This document shows positions 1-7,327 of a stretch of DNA of 12,743 bases, piece after piece. Under the pieces are notes generated by a model, which was not told the DNA's origin, searched no databases, and was given only the letters and a program-made list of their open reading frames with translations. A program made the position numbers and the translations under genes. The DNA is from Kiritimatiellia bacterium (lineage in GTDB: Bacteria; Verrucomicrobiota; Kiritimatiellia; UBA8416; JABMPJ01). Each line of letters starts with the position of its first letter. Within the stretch, counting starts at the first letter, position 1. The DNA lies in NCBI GenBank assembly GCA_029939545.1, contig JAOZSS010000055.1, forward strand, positions 1-12,743, written 5' to 3'.

Positions 1-11
1 GAGATCCTTGA

Positions 12-40
12 TTTACAGCGGCATGACCTTCCCCTATGCT
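12..40 (+). promoter_or_regulatory. Candidate sigma70-type promoter for block A
   Basis: TTTACA at 12-17 and TATGCT at 35-40 are separated by 17 nt, each a good match to the -35 and -10 consensus. The predicted start near 47 leaves a leader of about 20 nt before the ATG at 68. A weak GGA (56-58) lies in that leader. The caveat is that two frames are open from the window edge (to stops at 44-46 and 61-63), so the site could lie inside the end of an upstream gene. Confidence 0.45.
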
Positions 41-67
41 CCCTGACATGCGAACGGAAATAGCAGG

Positions 68-1513
68 ATGAAAGTCGTACTTCTCAAGCCACCTAAGGCG
101 CTCCAGGTCTGGGCAGGTGTACCGGATGTCTTCAATGACCAGGCCGCACACATCTATCCGCCCATGGGCCTCATGCAGCTTGCCGCCTATCTGAAGGCGG
201 CGACGCCCCATGAGATTATCCTCGTCGATGCAGTGCCGTTCCGGTGGAGCCACGAAGAGACCGTCGAGCGAGTTCTGGCACTTAGTCCCGACGTGGTGGG
301 CGTGACGTCGACGACGCACTCTATCCTCTGTGCCGCAACCGTTGCCCGCCAGATTCGCCAGGCCAACCCCGCTGTGCGCCTTGTGCTCGGTGGCTCGCAT
401 GCTACCGCCTTTCCTGAACAGGCTCTGGCCATCCCGGAGTTTGACTTCGCCATACGTGGTGATGGCGAACTATCCATGAGCGCACTGCTCGACTGCCTTG
501 CAGACGGCCGTGATCCGACCGATGTAAAAGGTGTGCTGTGGCGCCTTGACGGCGAGACCGTGGACAACGGCCCCGGCGAACCGGTTGAAGACCCGGACTC
601 CTTGCCTCTGCCCGATCGGTCTCAACTTCCGAACGATCGCTACTACACACCATCAAACGCATACCGGATGACCACAACGATCATGAGCAGCCGCGGCTGC
701 CCGAACCAGTGTGTCTTCTGCAATGTCCCGCACCGCTTTCGGGCACGGTCGGCCGCACACGTTGTTGACGAGATGGAAGAATGCCAGAAACGCTATGGCA
801 TACAGGAAGTCCATTTCATAGATGACATCTTCAACATCACAGCAAAGCGTGTTATTGAGATCTCTGAAGAGATTCTGCGCCGTGGCGTTAGCATGCAGTG
901 GGGATTCAAGGCGAGCTGCAAGCAGGTCACGCCCGAAATGCTCCGCATCGCCAAGAAGGCAGGTTGCTTCAGGCTTCATTACGGAGTCGAGACCCACAGC
1001 AATGACGGCTTGGCGGCACTGAACAAAGGTATCACGATCGAGCGCATTCACGAGGTCTTCCGTATGACGCGCGAGGCCGGCCTCACGGCGATTGCCTACA
1101 TGATGGTCGGCTGCCCGCATGAGGAATCCCCCGAAGAAGTCCTTAAGGTTATCCCTTTTCTCCGCAGCCTCGACCCCGACTATGTGGTGTACTCCCTCTT
1201 CACGCCTTACCCGGACACAGAGATCTTCCAGGAGGGCGCGCGCTGCGGCCTGTGGCCTGCCGACACGTGGCTGGACTTCATCCGCGACCCGCAACCGGGC
1301 GTAACGCTCCCCACCATGTGGACCGAGCACATGGACCAGCCGACACTGCTCTCCCTCTTCAAGCGAGTCAACCGCGCCTTCTACTTCAACCCGCGCGTCG
1401 TGGTCCGAACACTCCTCAACCTCAAGAGTCCGGCGCATCTGTGCCGAATCGCGCGCGGTGGGCTCAGCGTAATGAAGTTGCAGTTCCTGGGCATTCATTC
1501 ACGTCGGATCTAG
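68..1513 (+). CDS. B12-binding domain radical SAM enzyme
   Basis: A 481-aa protein with the two-part architecture of class B radical SAM enzymes. The N-terminal cobalamin-binding Rossmann-like domain (about residues 1-140) shows VVLLKPP, the GxT-type segment GVTSTTHS and LVLGGSHAT. The radical SAM core carries C211-x3-C215-x2-C218 (CPNQCVFC) for the [4Fe-4S] cluster, followed by HFIDDIFNI, a typical second strand. The C-terminal part (HYGVETHS, AYMMVGCPHE, SLFTPYPDTE) is also usual for the family. Such enzymes perform radical methylations, ring formation or ring contraction; HpnP, HpnJ and the GDGT ring synthase Grs belong to the same broad class. The substrate cannot be read from the sequence. 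It is the first gene of block A, and its TAG stop overlaps the next gene's Shine-Dalgarno, so the two are probably cotranscribed. Given its neighbours, a lipid or glycolipid substrate is inferred. Confidence 0.93.
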   Translation: MKVVLLKPPKALQVWAGVPDVFNDQAAHIYPPMGLMQLAAYLKAATPHEIILVDAVPFRWSHEETVERVLALSPDVVGVTSTTHSILCAATVARQIRQANPAVRLVLGGSHATAFPEQALAIPEFDFAIRGDGELSMSALLDCLADGRDPTDVKGVLWRLDGETVDNGPGEPVEDPDSLPLPDRSQLPNDRYYTPSNAYRMTTTIMSSRGCPNQCVFCNVPHRFRARSAAHVVDEMEECQKRYGIQEVHFIDDIFNITAKRVIEISEEILRRGVSMQWGFKASCKQVTPEMLRIAKKAGCFRLHYGVETHSNDGLAALNKGITIERIHEVFRMTREAGLTAIAYMMVGCPHEESPEEVLKVIPFLRSLDPDYVVYSLFTPYPDTEIFQEGARCGLWPADTWLDFIRDPQPGVTLPTMWTEHMDQPTLLSLFKRVNRAFYFNPRVVVRTLLNLKSPAHLCRIARGGLSVMKLQFLGIHSRRI

Positions 1514-1517
1514 GAGG
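1512..1517 (+). promoter_or_regulatory. Strong Shine-Dalgarno that fixes the 1530 start
   Basis: AGGAGG overlaps the TAG stop of the preceding gene and lies 12 nt before ATG 1530. A nearer ATG at 1519 runs into TGA after five codons, so 1530 is the usable start. The overlap suggests the two genes share a transcript. Confidence 0.75.
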
Positions 1518-1529
1518 CATGGCGACAGT

Positions 1530-2717
1530 ATGTTGACCGTCTGGAAAGCACTGCTTGCCGGGAGCTGTGTCGCGTGGATCCTTCTGTGGTTTGCCAGGCT
1601 GCGTTTCTGGTGTCCGCCCCTCCACCGTCCCTCGGGCAACGCGTTGTCCTGGGACCTATGCGCCATTGTTCCGGCCCGAAACGAAGCGCGACATGTCAAC
1701 AGATTGGTGGAATCGCTGCGCGCCCAAACTGCCATCGACATGCCGGTCCTTTTTGTGGACGACCACTCGGATGATGAAACGCTTTGCCTGGCCACGTCTG
1801 CCGCGGCTGAGATCGAAGGCGTCCGCGTCCTCTCCAGTCCGCCGAAGCCCGCTGACTGGGCGGGAAAAACATGGGCCGCACACCATGGGGCCTCAGCGTC
1901 GACCTCTGAGTGGATTCTCTTCTGCGATGCGGACACCACCCTGTCACCCGACGCCATGATCGCGGCGAAGGAACTTATCGACCGTGAACAGCTCGATGCA
2001 CTCTCCATTATCCCTCGCATGAAGAGCTCCCGACTGTCCGTTGCGTCATTGCTGGCGATCTTTGCCGTCGCCCGCGCCATCCTTCTACGCCCAGCCAGCC
2101 CGACACGCCGGGGGCTTATGCAGGGCGCCGTTCTTGCCGTGCGCAGATCGGTGTACGAAGCCGTTGGAGGGTTTGCCGCGCAGAAAGGATCGCTGCTGGA
2201 AGATGTTGATCTAGGTCACGCGATCCAGAAAGCCGGCTACCGGCTGCGCACGCTCCCTCCGAGTAGACTCGCGGCCACAGAGATGTACTCGAACTTTGGG
2301 GAGGCATGGGAAGGGATCCAAAAGCTCATCTATCCCGTCATGGGGCGGCGAGTCACACGTATTTTGGCAGGCGCTCTCGTCTGTATGGTTCTGATAGCTC
2401 TGCCGCCTTTTTCCTGGATTGCCGGTGCCACGGTGAATGCCTACGCCCCGTCGCCTGACCTCTTTTTTGTGACCGGCTTGAGCCTCCTGGCCACGGTGCT
2501 CGCGGCCTGGTTTGCCACCCGCATCCTGGCACGTGAGTCGCTTTCCATCCTCTCCTGGTGCCTGCTTCCGCTCTCTTTCTTTCTCTTCTGTGGGTTGGCT
2601 GTCAGCTCCATTCTCGCGTATCGGCAAGGACGCGTGTGCTGGAAGGGGCGCACGTACGCCCCCCGGTGGACACCGGAAGACGTGCTCCCGTCTACCCCGC
2701 TCAGGAGAACACCATGA
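1530..2717 (+). CDS. Family 2 glycosyltransferase, HpnB/CrtQ-like, membrane-anchored
   Basis: A 395-aa GT-A fold glycosyltransferase. An N-terminal membrane helix (about 5-25) is followed by the nucleotide-sugar-binding start CAIVPARNEA (44-53), VLFVDDHSDD (73-82), the metal-binding DAD (133-135), an MQGAVLAVRR acceptor-side segment and the ED (224-225) catalytic-base region. Three hydrophobic helices follow (about 277-300, 311-330, 338-362), and the WKGRTY tail is typical of the hopene-associated HpnB and staphyloxanthin CrtQ type. Those relatives transfer a sugar to an isoprenoid or lipid acceptor at the inner face of the membrane. The same role is likely here, but donor and acceptor are unknown. 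The stop overlaps the next start by 4 nt (ATGA), indicating translational coupling. Assignment to GT2 is firm; the HpnB/CrtQ subfamily is by recalled resemblance. Confidence 0.9.
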   Translation: MLTVWKALLAGSCVAWILLWFARLRFWCPPLHRPSGNALSWDLCAIVPARNEARHVNRLVESLRAQTAIDMPVLFVDDHSDDETLCLATSAAAEIEGVRVLSSPPKPADWAGKTWAAHHGASASTSEWILFCDADTTLSPDAMIAAKELIDREQLDALSIIPRMKSSRLSVASLLAIFAVARAILLRPASPTRRGLMQGAVLAVRRSVYEAVGGFAAQKGSLLEDVDLGHAIQKAGYRLRTLPPSRLAATEMYSNFGEAWEGIQKLIYPVMGRRVTRILAGALVCMVLIALPPFSWIAGATVNAYAPSPDLFFVTGLSLLATVLAAWFATRILARESLSILSWCLLPLSFFLFCGLAVSSILAYRQGRVCWKGRTYAPRWTPEDVLPSTPLRRTP

Positions 2718-3772
2718 CTATCCTGCTGACAGGAGTCACCGGACTGGTAGGCTGCCACGCGGCGATTGCCCTCGTGAAAGCCGGGCACGACGTGGTTACG
2801 CTTGCCCGTGGGGCTGGGAACCTATCGACCACTCAACGCGTCAGACAGACCCTTCAAGCCTATCCGGGATGGAACGGAGCCGCGACACACCTGTCACGCG
2901 CATCTGCGGTTGGCGGGAATATGCGATCGGTTCTGTGTGGTCTCGACGCATCCGATCGCGATAGGTGGCGAGGCCAGATAGAAGCCGTGGTCAACTGTGC
3001 CGGATCGGTAACCTTCGGAGACCGCGACTCCGATCTGAATGTGAACACAGATGGCGTCCTGCAACTGCTGAATCTCTCTCACGATTTGGAGTGTCACCGC
3101 GTCCTGCACATCAGCACCGCATACGTCCCTCACGGCAACTCGCCCTGCCGCACCCCGTACGAGGAATCCAAGCTCAGAGGCGAGCAGATCCTCCAGGAGT
3201 TCTCGGCCAAACACGAGATTGAAGCGGTTACGCTTCGACCCAGTATTGTCACCGGCGACCGACGCTACGGGTTTACGCCAACCTTCAATGGCCTCTACCC
3301 ATTTCTTCGCTTTGCCGCCATCTATTGGGGCCGCATCGGCCATCTTGCCCCCGAGGACTGGTTTCCCCGATCACTGCTTCGCACCGGCACCATCAACCTG
3401 CTTCCGGCTGATATGCTGGGTTCGAGCATCGTCGAGATCCTGGACAACTGGGACGCGGCTTCGCCAATCCTGACACTGATCAACCCGACCGACTGGCGAC
3501 TGGATGACTTCGCGGAGACCGTCTATGCATGCCTGACCGCCGCCAAAGGCTGTGCTCCCCCAGAGAACGGAAGATCAAAAGAGCCCCCGAAGCGCGTGCT
3601 CCAGTCCCTCCTCGACCTTTACGCTCCCTATATGGAGGTTTCGCCAGGGGTCCACCCGGACAGTGGAGTCATCCTTCCAGGTGGAGGACAGAACGCACTC
3701 TCGAATGACCAGAGCTGGATTGCCTCCTTGATTGACTGGGGCATTGAAACGGACTGGCAGGAACCGATCTGA
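2714..3772 (+). CDS. Extended SDR, acyl-thioester reductase (NAD_binding_4)-like
   Basis: The frame is open further upstream, but ATG 2714 is chosen because TCAGGAGA (2701-2708) sits 5 nt before it, it overlaps the previous TGA by 4 nt, and the Rossmann fold starts at once (MTILLTGVTGLVG). This gives 352 aa. Visible features are the G7-x2-G10-x2-G13 cofactor loop, the NCAGSVTFG segment (94-102), HISTAYV with the catalytic serine S134, and the Y149-x3-K153 dyad (YEESK). LRPSIVTGD (175-182) resembles the male-sterility/fatty-acyl reductase and thioester-reductase branch more than plain sugar epimerases. Members reduce acyl-CoA or carrier-bound acyl groups to aldehyde or alcohol with NAD(P)H. 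A sugar epimerase (HpnA-like) remains possible. It is the last gene of block A. Confidence 0.85.
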   Translation: MTILLTGVTGLVGCHAAIALVKAGHDVVTLARGAGNLSTTQRVRQTLQAYPGWNGAATHLSRASAVGGNMRSVLCGLDASDRDRWRGQIEAVVNCAGSVTFGDRDSDLNVNTDGVLQLLNLSHDLECHRVLHISTAYVPHGNSPCRTPYEESKLRGEQILQEFSAKHEIEAVTLRPSIVTGDRRYGFTPTFNGLYPFLRFAAIYWGRIGHLAPEDWFPRSLLRTGTINLLPADMLGSSIVEILDNWDAASPILTLINPTDWRLDDFAETVYACLTAAKGCAPPENGRSKEPPKRVLQSLLDLYAPYMEVSPGVHPDSGVILPGGGQNALSNDQSWIASLIDWGIETDWQEPI

Positions 3773-3789
3773 CGGCCAGACCGAACAGG

Positions 3790-4935
3790 TTACGGACCGC
3801 GTACGACCACGTGCCCCACCTCAACTTGCCGCAGGTCACGCCCCGCCTCAACAGCCCCCTCAGCCCCCGGGATGAGCCGGGCTTCGTCTGTCGTGCGGCG
3901 TAGCCCTACAAGCACGATGTACCTACCGGTATCTGCATCAGCCGGAACCAACGCCTGTACGCGGTATTCCACCACCGTTCCGTGTCGACGACAGGCATTT
4001 TCAATAGCGGGAAATGAGTGATCAGCCCTGATTAGCGTTCCTCCGTAAGATAGGCGCCTGAGGTGCACGTCCACCTCCCAGTCCGGGTCCAATGAGTCCA
4101 TCAGCTGCCAGACCAACCCAATCGACACGCCCAGACCCCGTTGGACCATGCCAGGCGCTATGCTGCAGCGCAGCAATTGCGGTCCTTCGCGGAAACGGGT
4201 GATCGGCGCTCGCAGCACCCCTTCAGCAGCGTCCCGTCCTTGCTGTATCCTTGCGTCCTGCACAGGCACAACCGATGGCGGCATCTCCGATTCATCAACG
4301 ATCGGGAAGGGATGTGCTACCAGCTCACGCACGGGAAAATAGCGCGCCATGCTGTCCGGAAGCAGCAGGCTTCCAACCTGACAGATGACAACAAACGTGA
4401 CCGCCAATCCCGTCCCCACAAACGCTCCGACACGCAGCACACGGACTGGTTCCGCCAGCCCAACACCCCGTATGGCAAGATGCATGACCCCTGTGCCGGC
4501 AACCACCCAAAGCATAACAGTCCCGACATCACCCGCGGTCCACCCCGTGAGCCAACCAACCCCCGTGATGATCGCCGCAATAACAGCGGCCGTGGCCGCT
4601 ACACCCATATCCAGGCGAGACGGATGCTGTCGACACACCCGCAAGCCGGAGAAGACCCCGGGGAGGAAGCCCGCCATCGCGAGAAGGAACGCAAACAGTG
4701 GGGGCGACCCGGCACCTCGGCTCAGTGCCACAGCCATGCAGCAGATCATCCAGCAACCGCCGTACAGAGCCGCGACATCAAATCCGCCTCGTCGAGTCAC
4801 AAACGCCATGGCCGCGATGGCCGACAGTCCAACCCATGCCGTACCCGGCGGCACCCACGGCATTGCGAGCCCGGCTCCCACCCCAAGAACAACCCACCCA
4901 CAGGCGTGGCTCAACCTTGTGCAACTGTCGCTCAC
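3790..4935 (-). CDS. Multi-pass membrane protein with C-terminal beta-rich domain, function unknown
   Basis: A 381-aa protein starting at GTG 4935, which shares 4 nt (GTGA) with the stop of the upstream GNAT gene, so the pair is translationally coupled. Residues 1 to about 195 contain roughly seven hydrophobic segments (for example around 12-28, 33-47, 54-71, 79-98, 111-130, 138-155 and 168-192). After these comes a soluble domain of about 185 residues. Its end, with a short-strand pattern around WEVDVHLRR, VVEYRVQALVP, GRYIVLVGL and ARLIPG, resembles the beta-sandwich found at the C-terminus of some ArnT/PMT-like membrane glycosyltransferases. There is no glycosyltransferase catalytic loop in the membrane half, so I assign no enzyme activity. 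It converges on block A with a 17-nt gap. Confidence 0.75.
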   Translation of the reverse strand: MSDSCTRLSHACGWVVLGVGAGLAMPWVPPGTAWVGLSAIAAMAFVTRRGGFDVAALYGGCWMICCMAVALSRGAGSPPLFAFLLAMAGFLPGVFSGLRVCRQHPSRLDMGVAATAAVIAAIITGVGWLTGWTAGDVGTVMLWVVAGTGVMHLAIRGVGLAEPVRVLRVGAFVGTGLAVTFVVICQVGSLLLPDSMARYFPVRELVAHPFPIVDESEMPPSVVPVQDARIQQGRDAAEGVLRAPITRFREGPQLLRCSIAPGMVQRGLGVSIGLVWQLMDSLDPDWEVDVHLRRLSYGGTLIRADHSFPAIENACRRHGTVVEYRVQALVPADADTGRYIVLVGLRRTTDEARLIPGAEGAVEAGRDLRQVEVGHVVVRGP

Positions 4936-5687
4936 TGTTTCTTCTGCTCTCTTTGTGACAACGCGGCCAGCGCCTCTCGCGCTTCAGCAAATAGGCCCGG
5001 GCAACGCTGGGCGAGTTCTGGAATGTCGATCTTGATGCTGACCATGCTCATGGGTGCGGAATCGACCGCTTCAAAGAGCCGACATGGCCTGGCATCGTGA
5101 AAGGTGGCTATTCCCCTGTAACGGTGTTTCAGCCGATTACGCGGCATCACAACAACACCGTGCATTCCCTCCACGCCCTGTTCGTGAAGCAACTGCATGA
5201 AGACGAAACCCAGACGCATGCCGCAACGAGGCACCTTTCCCCTCGCCTCTGGGGCAACATTGTAATGCATGTGTGCAGGATAATCCGAGCCGGGCAACTC
5301 GGGCATACCGACCGTGACGGCATCACGGAGCATCCGACAGATCACACCCATGGCCCGGCGGCCCGCCCTGTATCGTCCTGTGAGAACCCCGAGGAGGAAT
5401 ATGAACGGGAATATGCCGTGCATATACCTATCCCTCCGCTTGGAGTCCCGGCATCCTGTCACATAGCCAACGACACGGCCGTCGACCTCGGCGACGAACG
5501 TGGATTCGGGCTCATGATAGAGGTAGTAGCACAGCCAGAGATCAGTGAAGAGCCGGCGATTCAGATCCAGCCACCGATCCGCCGACTCACCGAGAAAGCC
5601 GGTTGCGTAGCAGATCGCTCGTACCGCTTCTTCATCGGAAGCCTGGTAGCGTCGAATCAGTGGTTGCTTAGGTCGACTCATTGCCAT
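4932..5687 (-). CDS. GNAT-family N-acetyltransferase
   Basis: A 251-aa protein with a GNAT core. After LIRRYQASDEEAV (10-22) come the strand pair FVAEVDGRVVGYVTG (64-78) and HYNVAPEARG (141-150), leading into the acyl-CoA loop RGKVPRCGMRL (149-159). That loop is a degenerate form of the usual R/QxxGxG/A. GNATs transfer acetyl or longer acyl groups from CoA to amines. The acceptor is unknown; an amine or aminosugar made by the deacetylase and aminotransferase of block D is an inference. Residues 91-123 are hydrophobic and basic (GIFPFIFLLGVLTGRYRAGRR), longer than in minimal GNATs, and may contact the membrane or a lipid. An in-frame TAG directly precedes ATG 5687, so the gene cannot start earlier; M3 (5681) is the alternative. 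It is the first gene of block B. Confidence 0.85.
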   Translation of the reverse strand: MAMSRPKQPLIRRYQASDEEAVRAICYATGFLGESADRWLDLNRRLFTDLWLCYYLYHEPESTFVAEVDGRVVGYVTGCRDSKRRDRYMHGIFPFIFLLGVLTGRYRAGRRAMGVICRMLRDAVTVGMPELPGSDYPAHMHYNVAPEARGKVPRCGMRLGFVFMQLLHEQGVEGMHGVVVMPRNRLKHRYRGIATFHDARPCRLFEAVDSAPMSMVSIKIDIPELAQRCPGLFAEAREALAALSQREQKKQ

Positions 5688-5697
5688 CTATACCCAT
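5668..5697 (-). other. Possible 9-codon leader ORF overlapping the GNAT start
   Basis: ATG 5697 opens a reading frame of nine codons (MGIDGNEST) ending in TAA at 5670-5668. It has the best Shine-Dalgarno in the area, AGGAG at 5710-5706 with 8-nt spacing. The GNAT ATG lies 10 nt inside it in another frame and has no good site of its own. This could couple or attenuate GNAT translation, but a frame this short can arise by chance. Confidence 0.25.
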
Positions 5698-5775
5698 CGA
5701 TCACTCTCCTGGCCGGAGAATAGCAGACGCCCTCCCCTGCCGCGAGAGGGATGTGTTGCCATCGTCCTCGCGCTC

Positions 5776-5803
5776 GTTACATGTCCTGAGCATGCTATCG
5801 CAA
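5776..5803 (-). promoter_or_regulatory. Candidate promoter for block B (GNAT and membrane protein)
   Basis: On the minus strand TTGCGA (5803-5798) and TGTAAC (5781-5776) are spaced by 16 nt. The -10 is a weak match to consensus. The call rests mainly on the near-identical arrangement in the opposite orientation at 5928-5954. The predicted leader is about 80 nt. Confidence 0.35.
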
Positions 5804-5927
5804 GCCGGCCCCAGCATCAACGCTCCGTCCCAACAGAAACCACTGCGGCGCATTCCCGTGACAGAAACATCCGGACAGGAAGGCGGTGCAGATCGCCATT
5901 CTCGCCCACTGGAAAACGGAAATCTCC

Positions 5928-5954
5928 TTGCGGTCCTACAGGCGCTCATGTAAC
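5928..5954 (+). promoter_or_regulatory. Candidate promoter for block C
   Basis: TTGCGG (5928-5933) and TGTAAC (5949-5954) are spaced by 15 nt, which is short for sigma70. The sequence CATGTAACG (5947-5955) is shared exactly with the divergent element at 5783-5775. It lies about 50 nt before ATG 6005. It may be an unusual promoter class or a paired regulator site. Confidence 0.35.
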
Positions 5955-6004
5955 GTCGAAATGAGCCAAAACGAAGAACCTGTATCGCAAAGGACTGGGT
6001 GTAG

Positions 6005-7327
6005 ATGTCAACCGTAATCGTGGGCGCAGGAGTTACAGGGCTGACAGTTGCCCTCAAGTGTTTGGAGCAGGGCGAAGATGTCGTGGTCCTTGAAAAGGAC
6101 TCCGTTGCGGGCGGACTGTGCAGGACCTACGACTATGGTGATTTCCTTTTTGATATCGGCCCACATCGCCTCTATTCACCGGATCCGTCCATAGACTCTT
6201 TCTTCCTCGCGGTGCTTGGAGATGCCCACGTTGGGGTTCCCCGCGTCAGTCAGGTTAAGCTGAACGGCAACTATCACGATTGGCCACTCCGTTTCGGGTC
6301 AGCGCTCACTTTCCCTCCCAAGTTGCTGGCAAGATGTGCCATCGACTTCCTGTCGCGTCGCGGAAACGGAAAGCCCCATGCCTCGCTGGAAGACTATGTG
6401 CGATCGACCTATGGCCAGACCATCTACGAGACGTTCTGGCGCGACTACACGGCGAAGTTTGTCGGCATTCCCTGTTCAGAGGTGGACGCGTCATGGGGCG
6501 CCTTGAGTGTCAACCGCTCCGTGGTCGACAAATCGCAGCGGCCGGGAAACTTGCTGGATCTCGTTCGCTCGAGCCTTTCAAAGAAAGATTCGACACTCCA
6601 TTTCATTTATCCGACCGGCGGCATGGGGCGATTCCCTGATGCCATGGTGACACAAGTAAAGGCGGCGGGGAGGGGGAGCGTTAAGCTGAATCAGACGGTA
6701 CGCGGCATTCGCGTAGAGAACGGTTGTGTGCGTGCTATCGACACCGATGATGCGTCTATGCCTGTCGATCGGCTGATTTGGACCGCCCCGATCACACAGT
6801 TGGCTGACTTCGTCGGCGTCCCGGTTCCCCGCGTTCAGTACTTGGACATGCTCCTGTTCAACGTCATGGTCGACAAGGCCTTGCCGGGTAAGTGGCAGTG
6901 GATCTATTTCCCATGCAATGAGACCGTCTTTTCGCGTATCAGCCGTCCGGATCAGTTTCACCCGGCGATGGCACCGGAGAATGCAACCGGGCTATGCGTG
7001 GAAGTGTCCGTACCAGGTGGACCTCCCGACCAAGCAGAACTGGCCGCCTTAACCGAGCGCATTTACGACGAGCTCCTGGCGGTCCGAATGGTTCCGTCTC
7101 GTTCGGCAATCATAGGCTGTGAGATTGAGCATGTGCCGTACGCTTACCCAGTGTATCGCAAGGGCTTTCGGCCGCTCGTGGACGCGACTCATGCGGAAAT
7201 TGCGGCCATCGACGGGCTTGAGGTCGTCGGGCGCCAAGCCATGTTTGACCATGACAACATTGACGAAGCCGTGGCGTCCGCCTTTGAGCTGTGCAAGGGA
7301 TTTCAAACGGTTGACGTCCCCCAGTGA
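6005..7327 (+). CDS. FAD-dependent oxidoreductase, amine-oxidase / UGM-like superfamily
   Basis: A 440-aa flavoprotein. The N-terminal dinucleotide fold is VIVGAGVTGL (G7-x-G9-x2-G12), with the ribose-binding acidic residue in VVVLEKD (E30) and the second glycine pair G36-G37. The signature FDIGPHRLYSP (49-59) is shared with UDP-galactopyranose-mutase-like, protoporphyrinogen-oxidase-like and phytoene-desaturase-like flavoproteins. The C-terminal FAD segment is VVGRQAMFDHDNIDEAVAS (about 413-431). Members act as desaturases, dehydroxylases, saturases, or redox-neutral mutases for sugars. None of these can be chosen from sequence, although lipid or isoprenoid desaturation/saturation or sugar-ring isomerisation both fit the neighbourhood. 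It is the first gene of block C, and its TGA overlaps the next start by 4 nt (GTGA). Confidence 0.88.
   Translation: MSTVIVGAGVTGLTVALKCLEQGEDVVVLEKDSVAGGLCRTYDYGDFLFDIGPHRLYSPDPSIDSFFLAVLGDAHVGVPRVSQVKLNGNYHDWPLRFGSALTFPPKLLARCAIDFLSRRGNGKPHASLEDYVRSTYGQTIYETFWRDYTAKFVGIPCSEVDASWGALSVNRSVVDKSQRPGNLLDLVRSSLSKKDSTLHFIYPTGGMGRFPDAMVTQVKAAGRGSVKLNQTVRGIRVENGCVRAIDTDDASMPVDRLIWTAPITQLADFVGVPVPRVQYLDMLLFNVMVDKALPGKWQWIYFPCNETVFSRISRPDQFHPAMAPENATGLCVEVSVPGGPPDQAELAALTERIYDELLAVRMVPSRSAIIGCEIEHVPYAYPVYRKGFRPLVDATHAEIAAIDGLEVVGRQAMFDHDNIDEAVASAFELCKGFQTVDVPQ

Larger units (their letters stand above)
5688..6004. promoter_or_regulatory. Divergent intergenic region between blocks B and C
   Basis: This 317-nt stretch has no convincing gene on either strand. 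It holds two oppositely oriented copies of a TTGCG...CATGTAACG element (5775-5803 and 5928-5955), listed separately as candidate promoters. It also holds a small inverted repeat TCTCC/GGAGA (about 5705-5719) covering the Shine-Dalgarno on the minus-strand transcript. A weak AAAGGA (5989-5994) precedes ATG 6005. I see no terminator-like hairpin with a T run. Confidence 0.65.

Noticed and set aside
1..63. Possible C-terminal end of an upstream + strand gene (frame 1 open to TAG 61-63; frame 2 open to TGA 44-46)
   Set aside because: Only 14-20 codons are visible in either frame, with no recognisable motif, and a good promoter-like pair lies in the same bases. It cannot be decided without the sequence to the left.
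653..1498. Minus-strand open frame of 281 codons inside the B12 radical SAM gene
   Set aside because: It lies opposite a gene with unmistakable motifs and shows no domain itself. High GC makes such frames common.
2558..2713. N-terminal extension of the SDR gene
   Set aside because: It overlaps the glycosyltransferase gene in another frame, adds 52 residues before the Rossmann start, and ATG 2714 has a good Shine-Dalgarno and a 4-nt overlap.
4141..5100. Long + strand open frame of 319 codons opposite the block B genes
   Set aside because: It is very rich in R, H, P and S with no domain pattern, while the minus strand encodes a membrane protein and a GNAT with clear features. It is an antisense shadow.
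5725..5750. Possible terminator hairpin CCCTC...GAGGG
   Set aside because: The stem is only 5 bp, there is no T run on either strand, and it lies upstream of both divergent genes rather than after one.
5961..6017. 18-codon + strand ORF before and overlapping the FAD oxidoreductase start
   Set aside because: It has no Shine-Dalgarno, and its ATG would sit at the predicted transcription start. It is most likely chance.
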